From Clostridium sp. (GTDB taxonomy: Bacteria > Bacillota > Clostridia > Clostridiales > Clostridiaceae), in NCBI GenBank assembly GCA_031292145.1, contig JARLHR010000106.1, forward strand, positions 1 through 37,627: a stretch of DNA of 37,627 nt, given 5' to 3'. Both the position numbers and the translations under genes were made by a program. The notes beneath the pieces are model-generated. The model searched no databases and was not told the DNA's origin. It was given only the letters and a program-made list of their open reading frames with translations. Below are positions 24,588-33,255 of this stretch, piece after piece. Position 1 is the first letter of the stretch. Every line of letters begins with the position of its first letter.

Positions 24588-25727
24588 ATGGATTTTAAAC
24601 AAGATGAAAATCATCAACAATTACTAGAAATGTATCGTGAATTTGCAGAAAATGAGGTAAAACCAATTGCAAAAGAAATTGATGAAAGCATGCGCTTTCC
24701 AGAAGAGAATGTAGCAAAAATGGCTGAAATGGGCTTGCTTGGAATTCCATTTCCTGAAGAATACGGCGGAGCTGGAATGGACACATTAAGTTATATACAA
24801 TGTGTAGAGGAATTATCTAAATGTTGTGCAACAACAGGTGTTATTGTTTCAGCACATACAAGTCTTTGTGTAACACCAATTTACACATTTGGTACAGAGC
24901 AGCAAAAAGAGAAATATGTAAAACCACTTGCTTCAGGTGAAAAATTAGGTGCCTTTGGATTAACAGAACCTGCTGCTGGAACTGATGCTTCTTTGCAAAA
25001 GACAACAGCAGTACTTGAAGGAGACCATTATGTATTAAATGGAAGCAAAATTTTTATTACTAATGCAGGATATGCAGACATATATATTGTTTTTGCTATG
25101 ACAGATAAGAGTAAGGGAACAAAAGGTATTTCAGCATTTATCGTTGAAAAAGATTTCCCTGGTTTTTCTGTTGGAAGTCATGAATTAAAGATGGGAATCC
25201 GTGCATCTTCTACCTGTGAATTATTCTTTGATAACTGTATAGTTCCAAAGGAAAATCTTTTAGGAGAAGAAGGCAGAGGATTTAACATTGCAATGGCAAC
25301 TCTTGATGGAGGCCGTATTGGTGTTGCAGCACAGGCTCTTGGTATTGCAGAAGGTGCAATAGAGGAAACTGTAAAATATGTGAAGGAACGTGTTCAATTT
25401 GGAAAACCTATTGCAAAATTCCAAAATACACAATTTGAACTTGCACAAATGCGTGCAAATACAGAAGCTGCAAAACTTTTAGTATATCAAGCTGCATGCG
25501 CAAAAGATGATCATGTAAAATTTACACAGCTAGCTGCTATGGCAAAATTAGTTTCTGCTAGAAATGCTTCTGATGTAACAAATCGCTGCTTACAATTATT
25601 TGGTGGCTATGGATATACAAGTGATTATCCAATTGAAAGAATGATGCGTGATGCTAAGATAACAGAAATCTATGAAGGAACATCAGAAGTTCAAATGATG
25701 GTAATTTCAGGAGCAATGCTTAGCTAA
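24588..25727 (+). CDS. short-chain acyl-CoA dehydrogenase (butyryl-CoA dehydrogenase-like)
   Basis: FAD enzyme of the acyl-CoA dehydrogenase family, likely reducing crotonyl-CoA (or a similar enoyl-CoA) with EtfAB as partner. The 379 residues include [12 protein letters not shown] (FAD/substrate loop), [49 protein letters not shown] and the catalytic base Glu in [11 protein letters not shown] ribosome-binding site AAAGGCAGG precedes ATG 24588. It is last in the lactate operon with 116 bases after the dehydrogenase and no terminator between. Such a gene in lactate clusters of gut butyrate producers is known; it could join lactate oxidation to butyrate formation. The real acyl chain length is open. 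Confidence 0.9.
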   Translation: MDFKQDENHQQLLEMYREFAENEVKPIAKEIDESMRFPEENVAKMAEMGLLGIPFPEEYGGAGMDTLSYIQCVEELSKCCATTGVIVSAHTSLCVTPIYTFGTEQQKEKYVKPLASGEKLGAFGLTEPAAGTDASLQKTTAVLEGDHYVLNGSKIFITNAGYADIYIVFAMTDKSKGTKGISAFIVEKDFPGFSVGSHELKMGIRASSTCELFFDNCIVPKENLLGEEGRGFNIAMATLDGGRIGVAAQALGIAEGAIEETVKYVKERVQFGKPIAKFQNTQFELAQMRANTEAAKLLVYQAACAKDDHVKFTQLAAMAKLVSARNASDVTNRCLQLFGGYGYTSDYPIERMMRDAKITEIYEGTSEVQMMVISGAMLS

Positions 25728-25754
25728 TGTATAAACAATTAATTTGCCCTCAAG

Positions 25755-25986
25755 TTAGGCACATGAAAAGATAATAGGCCAATATGCAAAGGATATTAGT
25801 TTATTATTTTGGATTGTGACTTAAGGCAAAATCAAATAAATAACAAGTCCATTTGCCAGCCTATTTTCCATCATCCTTCGTCGGTAAAATGTCATAATAG
25901 GCCCGCTATGATGGCACTTTACCTCCTTGCCTGATGAAAAATATTCATGGCAACTTTGGACTTGTTATTTATTTTCATGTGCCTAA
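25755..25986. mobile_element. palindromic MITE-like element with AGGCACATG ends
   Basis: The ends TTAGGCACATGAAAA (25755-25769) and TTTTCATGTGCCTAA (25972-25986) are perfect inverted repeats. Inside, AAATAAATAACAAGTCCA (25834-25851) pairs with 25957-25974, and the centre GGTAAAATGTCATAATAG (25883-25900) pairs with CTATGATGGCACTTTACC (25905-25922). The left arm carries an extra ~65 bases that look like a second, diverged end (CTTAAGGCAAAATC). It looks like a hairpin-forming non-autonomous element. It may also end transcription of the lactate operon. Confidence 0.7.
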
Positions 25987-26012
25987 ACCTATTTAAATAA
26001 ACTATAAAAAAA

Positions 26013-26053
26013 TGACAAGTTCAACTACATTTGTAGTGAACTTGTTATTTTTT
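26013..26053 (+). terminator. rho-independent terminator
   Basis: ACAAGTTCAACTAC pairs with GTAGTGAACTTGT (one bulged A, loop ATTT), followed by a T-rich tail. It is the most likely end of the lactate operon transcript. Confidence 0.8.
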
Positions 26054-26207
26054 ATGTTTATAGATATCTTTTGAAACTAAAACTTTAGTGACAGGCAACA
26101 AAAATTTGACATATGTTTATTTTGCAGGAACACGTAAATATCGATATGAGGTTCTAGAAACCAAGTTCCTCTCCAATTAATATAACTTTTATCTTATTTG
26201 CTGGTCG

Positions 26208-26268
26208 AAGAATTTAAGATTTGTTGCTAAGCAATTATGTGCTTATATGATGGGCAATGTGTTCAATT
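26208..26268. repeat. 60-bp dispersed repeat, copy 2
   Basis: Nearly identical to 15878-15938. Lies about 135 bases before the YjbR gene; no gene explains it. Confidence 0.75.
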
Positions 26269-26404
26269 ATTAAAAGTATTGATACTAGTCTATCATTTGA
26301 TATATCGAAAGGTATGGTATAATTGATGCGTGATAGTAGATTTATGTGCAACAAAAATTATTTGTATAACAGAAAAGTAAACAGGAATTTCGGGAGGAAT
26401 TTGT

Positions 26405-26761
26405 ATGATAGAAAGAGAAGAAATTTTTGCTTATGTAAAGGAAAGATTTTATACAGAGCCAGACTATCCTTGGTTTAAATATCCAGATTATGCGGTACTT
26501 AGACATGAGGGTGGTGGCAAATGGTACGGACTAATTATGAATGTACCAAGAATTAAATTAGGCTTAACCGGAAAAGGAAATGCTGAGATATTAGACTTAA
26601 AGTGTGACCCAGCATTAAATAGCTTATTAAGAGGCCAACAGGGGATTTTACCTGCATACCACATGAATAAAGAACACTGGATTACAATTGTTTTGAATAG
26701 CCCTTTTCCTAAAGAAGAAATCTACAATTTAATTAATTTGAGTTATGATTTAACAAAATAG
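26405..26761 (+). CDS. MmcQ/YjbR family protein
   Basis: Small cytoplasmic protein of 118 residues with the YjbR (CyaY-like) fold; family members are proposed to bind DNA, but the role is unproven. Visible marks are FKYPDYAVLRHEGGGKWYGL near residues 20-40, the DLKCDP turn, and MNKEHWITIVL near residue 90. GGGAGGA lies 6 bases before ATG 26405. It is monocistronic, ending at a shared bidirectional terminator. Confidence 0.88.
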   Translation: MIEREEIFAYVKERFYTEPDYPWFKYPDYAVLRHEGGGKWYGLIMNVPRIKLGLTGKGNAEILDLKCDPALNSLLRGQQGILPAYHMNKEHWITIVLNSPFPKEEIYNLINLSYDLTK

Positions 26762-26877
26762 AAATTAATGAGCAAAAATAAAATTCATAAATCAAGTATA
26801 AAAACTCAATCTTCCTAAAATAGGGACTCGCGTGATAAGAGACTATTGAGAACAGTTAAATTTGCACCAAAAAGTAA

Positions 26878-26924
26878 AAACAACCGATAACCTTAGAGTA
26901 AACGAAACCGGCTGTTTTCTTCTT
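26878..26924. terminator. bidirectional terminator between convergent genes
   Basis: AACAACCG pairs with CGGCTGTT (one mismatch). T-rich sequence follows on the plus side (TTTTCTTCTT) and on the minus side (TTTTTACTTTTT), serving YjbR and the convergent NTF2-like gene. Confidence 0.65.
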
Positions 26925-26949
26925 ACAATGTTCCTAGCGTATATTTTCA

Positions 26950-27390
26950 CTAAGATGTTGGTGCTCCCCCTATAATCGCCGGATGACGCGTAAACGACCA
27001 GTGCGAATTCACTATGCGCCATTTGCTGTCGATCAAACGGTAAACTTCAGTGGAATTCCAGGAACAAATTAACTTCTCGCCTTCTTTTTCGTCTGCGACG
27101 AAATTGCGTAAATTATAGCTCAGTACCGCAAGGTCGCCAGCATCGCTAACGGCAACCTTGGGATTGAGATATTCGCTGCGCACAATATGAAGATTTTTGT
27201 ATATCTTCAGGATATGCTCTTCCACAGCCTTGTGTCCAACAAGGAGTTTTTCGGTCCTGTGATCGAAGTAGGTTATGTCATCGCTGTAAGTGTCGAGGTA
27301 ACCGTAGCAGTCTCCCTTATTCCAGCGCTCGTTGGCAGAACGCTCTATATGGAGGATGGTTTCGGTAATCGTATTGATATCAGGTTTCAT
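26950..27390 (-). CDS. NTF2-like (SnoaL/DUF4440-type) protein
   Basis: A 146-residue cytoplasmic protein with the NTF2-like cone fold, used by enzymes (isomerases, dehydratases) and ligand-binding proteins. Marks: helical start, then RWNKGDCYGYLDTYSDDITYF, a central VGHKAVEEHI helix and the closing strands TEVYRLIDSKWRIVNSHWSF. AAGGAG precedes ATG at 27388-27390. It is divergent from the AraC regulator at 27526, the typical layout of a regulator and its target. Base composition is far above the neighbours (34 G/C in the 60 bases 27121-27180), as is its codon use, so recent transfer is likely. Substrate unknown. Confidence 0.82.
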   Translation of the reverse strand: MKPDINTITETILHIERSANERWNKGDCYGYLDTYSDDITYFDHRTEKLLVGHKAVEEHILKIYKNLHIVRSEYLNPKVAVSDAGDLAVLSYNLRNFVADEKEGEKLICSWNSTEVYRLIDSKWRIVNSHWSFTRHPAIIGGAPTS

Positions 27391-27425
27391 TTTTTTGCTC
27401 CTTTCATAAGTGAGATGATATGATC

Positions 27426-27454
27426 ATTATAGGTAATTATTAATAATAAGTAAA
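27426..27454 (-). promoter_or_regulatory. candidate promoter of the NTF2-like gene
   Basis: Minus strand TTTACT, 17-base spacer, perfect TATAAT; start near 27419, about 30 bases before the start codon. The palindrome TGATCA overlaps the region just downstream. Confidence 0.55.
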
Positions 27455-27525
27455 GGTGGAATACGGACTATGAATGACATATTTCGGACATCCTCATTGA
27501 CCTTGTGGAAACGGAGGATGTTATA

Positions 27526-28467
27526 ATGATGCACACGTCTAATAAAAGGGGAGATATCGAGCGCCTCAACTACCGACCTACAGTGCACTACCCATACGAT
27601 CTGGAGATCTTTCGGGTGTCTGACCTTAAGCGGCGAACCCGAGAAGAGAAAATGCGCGTGACTTACAGGTATGAATTCCATATGCTCATATGTGTCACTC
27701 ATGGCAGGTGCGTGCAATGGGTAGATTTCGAGCCTGTTTCCTGTAACCCAGGGGCTTTACTTGCACTGCGACCTGGGCAGGCTCACAATTTCGGATGTGA
27801 TGAAAATTGGGACGGCTGGATTGTTCTGTTTCGGCCGGAGTTTCTTCTGCCCACCATATCTCCATCCAGTGACCTTAAACCCGCTTTCGATTTTGAAAGA
27901 CTGCCAAACTTTCTAAATCTAGATAGTGATGAGTTGCGCCGTGCGGTCGATTCAATTGTACAGATGAGAGAAGATTCTCTGATTGATGCTCCATCAAAAG
28001 ACGTCCACACGCTGTTGCGCTATCAGCTCTATGTGCTCGTGACGTGGCTTGGCGTTATCCATGACCAGCGACAGGCGCATGATATGTTGCATTCTCACGC
28101 ATTGATGCGCTTTACGCACTTTCAGAAACTCATTGAAGAGCACTTTGCTGAGTGGAGCCATGTCAGCGAATATGCCATCCACCTCGGTTGTACGGAAAGG
28201 AGTCTGACGCGTGCAACCACGGCAGCGGTCGGAGTGAGTGCAAAAGCTTTCATTGCCGCACGCATCAATCTTGAAGCGAAGCGTTTGCTGGTACATACTG
28301 ACTTCCCAATCGGCGTCATTGCGGGGAAGCTTGGTTTTGAGGAAGCCACTCACTTCAGTAAATTCTTCAAGCGCGAAACGGGCTGTACACCGACGGAGTT
28401 TCGACAGCGGCAAGTTACCGAAACTCTTGCCACAGATCGGGATCTTGAGTTGCATGAATCTCATTAA
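27526..28467 (+). CDS. AraC family transcriptional regulator
   Basis: A 313-residue regulator with an N-terminal cupin-like sensing domain (about 25-130, with PGALLALRPGQAHNFG) and a C-terminal double helix-turn-helix (about 205-300). The first HTH reads VSEYAIHLGCTERSLTRATT, and the second has IGVIAGKLGFEEATHFSKFF with the TGCTPTEFRQ end. GGAGG is 8 bases before ATG 27526; the in-frame GTG at 27505 has no site. It faces away from the NTF2-like gene, which it probably controls. Composition is GC-rich (33 G/C in the 60 bases 28021-28080), unlike the flanks. Confidence 0.9.
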   Translation: MMHTSNKRGDIERLNYRPTVHYPYDLEIFRVSDLKRRTREEKMRVTYRYEFHMLICVTHGRCVQWVDFEPVSCNPGALLALRPGQAHNFGCDENWDGWIVLFRPEFLLPTISPSSDLKPAFDFERLPNFLNLDSDELRRAVDSIVQMREDSLIDAPSKDVHTLLRYQLYVLVTWLGVIHDQRQAHDMLHSHALMRFTHFQKLIEEHFAEWSHVSEYAIHLGCTERSLTRATTAAVGVSAKAFIAARINLEAKRLLVHTDFPIGVIAGKLGFEEATHFSKFFKRETGCTPTEFRQRQVTETLATDRDLELHESH

Positions 28468-28716
28468 TTAGCTAATGGGGTTGAGTTCACAAAGCCAGAG
28501 GTAGCTGCTCTTAATCCAATTCCATCATGTGGCTGGTTTTCATGTAGGCTGTACTCATATTTCACTGATAATAAATGCCTTTAGCTTAGAATTAGTAGGC
28601 TAATTCGGAATATTCATTTATTAGGAATCAATAGAAATAAACAATAAATTGTAAAATCGTATTATTTAAGAGTGAATTTATGATTTTGTTAATGCATAAT
28701 TTTCTTGTGTATTAAC
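28468..28716. other. gene-free stretch after the GC-rich island
   Basis: Composition returns to AT-rich here. An open stretch without start (NGVEFTKPEVAALNPIPS...) runs about 35 codons from the AraC stop to 28583; it could be a gene scrap, but I recognise nothing. No other signal seen. Confidence 0.4.
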
Positions 28717-28752
28717 AAAAGAAGTATTTAAATTAGGATACTTCTTTTTTAT
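28717..28752 (+). terminator. rho-independent terminator
   Basis: GAAGTAT pairs with ATACTTC (flanked by AAAA and TTTT extending the stem), followed by T6. Serves AraC or older transcription across the island edge. Confidence 0.65.
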
Positions 28753-28779
28753 TTGAAAATACAATTAGGTATTATAAAT

Positions 28780-28824
28780 CAAGGGTTAAGGGTATTCCTT
28801 AACATATGAAAAGAATAATTTAAT
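28780..28824. repeat. partial third copy of a dispersed intergenic repeat
   Basis: AAGGGTTAAGGG, ATTCCTTAA and CATATGAAAAGAATAATTTA match 15942-15993 with a short internal gap. The 60-bp part found at 15878 and 26208 is absent here. Confidence 0.6.
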
Positions 28825-28949
28825 ATAAAAAATGTATTTGTAATAAGCAAACAAGTTATAGTAAAATATACCTATAAATGGAGAAACAATAACTTTGAAT
28901 AATAAAAGTTGATAATGGAAGATTTTTAGAATTAAATGTAAAGTGTATA

Positions 28950-28971
28950 ACAATTTTATTATGAAAATTGT
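28950..28971. promoter_or_regulatory. perfect inverted repeat upstream of the PfpI-like gene
   Basis: ACAATTTT and AAAATTGT flank ATTATG, 27 bases before the start codon of the DJ-1/PfpI gene. A repressor could bind here; the AT-rich context makes chance possible. Confidence 0.4.
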
Positions 28972-28998
28972 ATAGTAATAGGAATATGGAGGGCATAA

Positions 28999-29580
28999 AT
29001 GAAAATATTACTTTTTTTAGCTAAAGGATTTGAAACAATGGAGTTCAGTGTGTTTGTAGATGTTATGGGTTGGGCTAGAAATGATTATCAATGTGATGTT
29101 TCAGTAGTAACTTGTGGATTTAAAAAACAAGTTATGAGCACATTTAATATTCCTGTAATAGTAGATAAAACAATTGATGAAATTAATGTTGATGATTATG
29201 ATGCGCTTGCAATTCCAGGTGGATTTGAAGAATTTGGATTTTATGAAGAAGCTTATGATGAGCGTTTTTTGAGATTGATAAGAGAATTTGATTTAAAGGA
29301 GAAAATTATTGCTACTATTTGTGTTGCAGCTTTACCAGTAGGTAAAAGCGGAGTATTAAAGAATCGTAAAGCGACTACATATCATTTAGGGGATGCATAT
29401 AGACAAAAACAGTTAAAAGAATTTGATGTTAATGTAGTAAATGAACCCATTGTAGTTGATAAAAATATTATTACCTCATATTGCCCTGAAACAGCACCTT
29501 ATGTAGCATTCAAACTTTTGGAAATGCTGACATCTAGGCCACAAATGGAAATTGTTAAAATTGCGATGGGATTTAAGTAA
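28999..29580 (+). CDS. DJ-1/PfpI family protein
   Basis: A 193-residue class-I glutamine-amidotransferase-like protein. The family includes chaperones, glyoxalase/deglycase-type enzymes and proteases. Visible marks are the start KILLFLAKGFETMEF with its conserved Glu, the AIPGGFEEFGF loop, and the nucleophile elbow ATICVAALPVGKSG, whose Cys is the reactive residue. The C-terminal ITSYCPETAPYVAFKLLE matches family pattern. ATGGAGGGC precedes the start. It lies 65 bases before the HEAT-like gene with no terminator between, so the two may form an operon. Specific substrate unknown. Confidence 0.88.
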   Translation: MKILLFLAKGFETMEFSVFVDVMGWARNDYQCDVSVVTCGFKKQVMSTFNIPVIVDKTIDEINVDDYDALAIPGGFEEFGFYEEAYDERFLRLIREFDLKEKIIATICVAALPVGKSGVLKNRKATTYHLGDAYRQKQLKEFDVNVVNEPIVVDKNIITSYCPETAPYVAFKLLEMLTSRPQMEIVKIAMGFK

Positions 29581-29645
29581 TGGTTGGAGCATAATTTATA
29601 AAACAAAAAATAAATTGTGATTTAAAGAATTGGGAGAGGTAACTT

Positions 29646-32600
29646 ATGTTTTTTAGTAAGGTGATTATGGATAAAAAGAATTTACTTGAAGAATTAGATT
29701 CACTAGGATATTCAGATAGAGCAAATAGAATGGCAATATTAGGCCGGGATAATGAATCAAAACAATATTCAAAATTGCTTTCTTCATTATTAGAAGGAGG
29801 TGCTTATGAAGCCAGTCTTGCATTAGTTGGAGCAGGTGTAACAAAGGAATCTAAGATTATATTATCGGCATTAAAGCATCCAGCACCTAGCATCAGAAAT
29901 AAGGCGGCAGGGCTTTTAGCAAAAGTGGCATCAGATAGTGATATTGAAGGTGAAATTGTAAATTTATCTTATGATTGCCGCCGTAAATTATTGCATAGTA
30001 TTGCAACTATAAATCGTCAGGAGGTGGCGGATAAATTATTACCTTTTGTGTATTCAAAATGGGGAGCCAAAGAAGCGGTTATTTTATTACCAGCGTGTTC
30101 TAAAGAAAATGTTACAAAGTGGATTTCAGATATAGGACATGCAATAATTAATTGGTGTAAATTAGCGGTTCGTCATTCTGATATAGTTTTAGAATATTTT
30201 AAGACATCTTTAGAGAAAGCACCAATGGGGAAAAGGATTTATGTTTGGTATAGATTTTCATCTGCAATTGAAACATTATGTATATCAAAAGCAGATTTTA
30301 TATTAGATTATGCAATAAACTTAGGGCCAACGAATGTAATATGTTTAGGATTAAAAAGAGAGTTGGGTACGCTAGTTCGTATAAGTCCTGATAAGGTATA
30401 TATATTACTGACTACAAATGAAACGAGAAAAGAACTGCTTTCCCATGGTGTACCAGATAGTATTTTGAAAAGAAGAAATTATTTATCAAAAGACCAATGG
30501 ATTGGAATTGCAAAATTGCTAGCTGATAGTCCTTCACATATAGCAAAATTACTTCACCATATGGAACCTTCAAATAGGGAAGAGATTTTTGAAGCTGTAT
30601 ATGAAGAAGATAAACGCAAAGTACGAATTTTTTCAGAAGCTGCATTATATGAATTACCAAATAAATTACGTGATAAGGAAGCCGCTAGAATGCTTGGACT
30701 TCGAGGAATATATGATAACAAGGAAAAGACTATTATGATTACTGCATGTCGTCATATTGATAATTCAAGGGAAATTCTTCAAAAAGCAGTACAAGCATCA
30801 AATGCAGATGAACGTGCAAGGGCACTTGTGCAGCTAATCAAGAGTACAGCATTATCAAGACAAGGTGTACATGATACATTAATGTTTTTGGGCCGTATCA
30901 AAAATGATCAAGATCCTGTGCGAAATGCTGTTTTTAATGAACTTTCTAATTGTCCTCCTTCTATTTTTACAGATGATAATATAAAAGAATTTACTTTGCT
31001 CGTTGATAGTATCATTGAAGCCAGAGATACTTCCTATGGAACACTTTCAACAGCTCAAAAATTAGCATTTAACCTTATGAGAAATAATGCATCAAATTCT
31101 CAAAGTGAGATTTTTAAATTCTCTATAAGTACAATTCTAAAGATCGCTAAAAAGACAGGACAGCTTACACTGCCAGCACTTGATAAAAATTTACCTAAAG
31201 GTGTAGAAAAGATACTTTTTGAAGAATTTTATAAGCTAGCTGTTGAAGCCAATAAAAGAGAAAATTACAGCTTTGTGATTTCTTTAGCAGCTTCATTAGG
31301 GAAAATGGGGTACAACATAGTAAAACTCCAAGATTTGTTAAAGGAAGCAATAATGGCAAAACCAGGGTCTATAGCAGTACAAGCAGTAAGACATTGGCTC
31401 GCAGATAAAAGAACACGTGATGAAAGAGTTAAAGAATTGCTAACTTTGGATAAATCAGCTATTACAATAAGTGAAGTATTTTTACATTTACACTATAGAC
31501 GTCAGGAATGGCTAGATCCATTTATTTCTGGAAGTGTTATTAAAGGCAAGTTTTTAACTGGTAAAACAATTTATGTTATACCAGCTGAAAATGGATTTAA
31601 TAGATGGCTTCCTCGTCAACAAAATGCTTTAGGAATTATGCTAGAAAAAATTGCACTTGATTCTAAACGCAGTATATGGGAACGTTCTAGAGCTATAAGA
31701 ATAATTGCAGGGATACCTGATTTTACTTCAAATAAAATAGCTGAACTTTTAAATGATAAAGAAGTGGCAATAGTAGAAGCTGCACTTCATGGATTATCAC
31801 TAACACAAGAGCCTGAAAAGGCACTTTCAGTTCTATTGGAAAATTTAGATGGAGATAGAGCTCGTGTAGCAATGTATTCTATACCTAGATGCATTCGTAA
31901 AATGAATCCAGAATTAGTAACTTCAATGCTTAAGGAACTTTTAAAAAGAGATAAACTTAAAATTACTGTTAGAAAAGAAGCTATTAGGTTACTTGGGACT
32001 TGTAAAACCAATGAGAGTATTTTACTACTTATAAATGAGTTTGAAAAAACAAATTTGCATAAGGATGTGATAATTGCTATAGGACATGCAGCGAGAGAAT
32101 TTTTAGATGATGAACGTGGATGGAATATTTTAAAAACAATGGCATCTTCATCTCAAGGTGATGTTGTAAAAAGTCTGTTATATCAAGGGCCTTATGAACT
32201 TCCAGAAGAATATAGGTCTCGATATTTAGAGTTAATAATTAAAATTGCGAATCATATAGATGCAGAGGTTGGAAAAGAAGCTTTTAGTGCTATGAGACAA
32301 TGGACAGACGGAAATGAAGATATAATTGCTGTTACTGCTGCAAAGGCTATTACTAATCTTGAGGATACTATCAGATGGAAGGCAGCAATGAATGTTTTGA
32401 TAGAAACATGTCGTGATGGTAAGGTTAATAAATATGTTATAAGCATCTTTAAAGAGTTATCTAGTGCAATAATAAGGGATGATTGGAATGCTGGTAACGA
32501 AAGAGATTTACCTCACAGGCAGCGTTTAATAAAATTAGCGGATAGACTTATAGCGTTACCAAACCTTGCACGCTTAAAGCTTACTGATTTATATATGGAA

Positions 32601-33008
32601 ATTATCGATTGCCTTGCATTAAATGAAACACTAAAATATGTTTTGGCAAGATTTTATCTAGCAGCAGTTGATTGGAATAATGTAGAGGAATCTATTAGTT
32701 ATATAAGCAATATTGCAAGTTGTATTAAGGATCAACCATATTTTATGAATAAAGTATATAAAGACATTTCAAAAAATTTAAAAGATGCTAAAGGGTATTG
32801 GAATCCTGAGACAATGTTACAAATTGTAGATGCAATATGGTCTAAAGACTGCTATGAAGCTCAATTTATTACTCTTTCTTTACTTGAAGATGCTGGAAGC
32901 GCTTTATTGTGGAGCGATGATTGTGCACATCGTTTAAGATTATACAGAGATCATACTAATATTAATATTCGTTCACTTGCGTTAGATATTTGGACAGCAA
33001 TAGACTAA
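29646..33008 (+). CDS. very large HEAT-repeat-like protein of unknown function
   Basis: A 1120-residue soluble protein made almost wholly of helical pairs. Several segments have the HEAT pattern of proline or charged residue, hydrophobic helix and invariant R/K, such as [15 protein letters not shown] (~80), [12 protein letters not shown] (~405), [14 protein letters not shown] (~710), [13 protein letters not shown] (~740) and [12 protein letters not shown] (~775). There is no signal peptide, membrane helix or catalytic motif that I can see. Such solenoids act as protein-protein scaffolds. GGGAGAGG precedes ATG 29646. It probably follows the PfpI-like gene in one transcript and ends at a strong terminator. 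Not recognised as a named family. Confidence 0.82.
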   Translation: MFFSKVIMDKKNLLEELDSLGYSDRANRMAILGRDNESKQYSKLLSSLLEGGAYEASLALVGAGVTKESKIILSALKHPAPSIRNKAAGLLAKVASDSDIEGEIVNLSYDCRRKLLHSIATINRQEVADKLLPFVYSKWGAKEAVILLPACSKENVTKWISDIGHAIINWCKLAVRHSDIVLEYFKTSLEKAPMGKRIYVWYRFSSAIETLCISKADFILDYAINLGPTNVICLGLKRELGTLVRISPDKVYILLTTNETRKELLSHGVPDSILKRRNYLSKDQWIGIAKLLADSPSHIAKLLHHMEPSNREEIFEAVYEEDKRKVRIFSEAALYELPNKLRDKEAARMLGLRGIYDNKEKTIMITACRHIDNSREILQKAVQASNADERARALVQLIKSTALSRQGVHDTLMFLGRIKNDQDPVRNAVFNELSNCPPSIFTDDNIKEFTLLVDSIIEARDTSYGTLSTAQKLAFNLMRNNASNSQSEIFKFSISTILKIAKKTGQLTLPALDKNLPKGVEKILFEEFYKLAVEANKRENYSFVISLAASLGKMGYNIVKLQDLLKEAIMAKPGSIAVQAVRHWLADKRTRDERVKELLTLDKSAITISEVFLHLHYRRQEWLDPFISGSVIKGKFLTGKTIYVIPAENGFNRWLPRQQNALGIMLEKIALDSKRSIWERSRAIRIIAGIPDFTSNKIAELLNDKEVAIVEAALHGLSLTQEPEKALSVLLENLDGDRARVAMYSIPRCIRKMNPELVTSMLKELLKRDKLKITVRKEAIRLLGTCKTNESILLLINEFEKTNLHKDVIIAIGHAAREFLDDERGWNILKTMASSSQGDVVKSLLYQGPYELPEEYRSRYLELIIKIANHIDAEVGKEAFSAMRQWTDGNEDIIAVTAAKAITNLEDTIRWKAAMNVLIETCRDGKVNKYVISIFKELSSAIIRDDWNAGNERDLPHRQRLIKLADRLIALPNLARLKLTDLYMEIIDCLALNETLKYVLARFYLAAVDWNNVEESISYISNIASCIKDQPYFMNKVYKDISKNLKDAKGYWNPETMLQIVDAIWSKDCYEAQFITLSLLEDAGSALLWSDDCAHRLRLYRDHTNINIRSLALDIWTAID

Positions 33009-33043
33009 TTTGCGTATGCATTTATAGCGATAGATTCTATTTC

Positions 33044-33255
33044 TAATATATTTGAATAGTATAATTAATTTTCATAAATAAAATTAATTATATTATTCAA
33101 ATTTTTTTTGCAACATTTTTATAAGTTGGATTGTATTACTAATATAAAAGGAAAAATTAAGATGTAAGGCACATGGATTTGTTGCTTTTTTGATTGTGCC
33201 TAACTTAGAAGGAGAAGATAATATTATGAAAAAATTAATGATAAGCGTATTAACT
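33044..33255. repeat. duplicated terminator-leader segment, copy B
   Basis: Matches 18647-18857 almost throughout. It includes AGGCACA (33167-33173) paired with TGTGCCT (33195-33201) just before the ribosome-binding site, a possible 5'-UTR stem. Confidence 0.85.
33050..33109 (+). terminator. long AT-rich terminator after the HEAT-like gene
   Basis: ATTTGAATAGTATAATTAAT pairs with ATTAATTATATTATTCAAAT, followed by eight T. Confidence 0.8.

Noticed and set aside
27994-28464. 156-codon minus-strand ORF, plus smaller ones on both strands
   Set aside because: Antisense or out-of-frame shadows of the GC-rich araC-type gene, where stop codons are rarer. The AraC frame has two clear HTH motifs.
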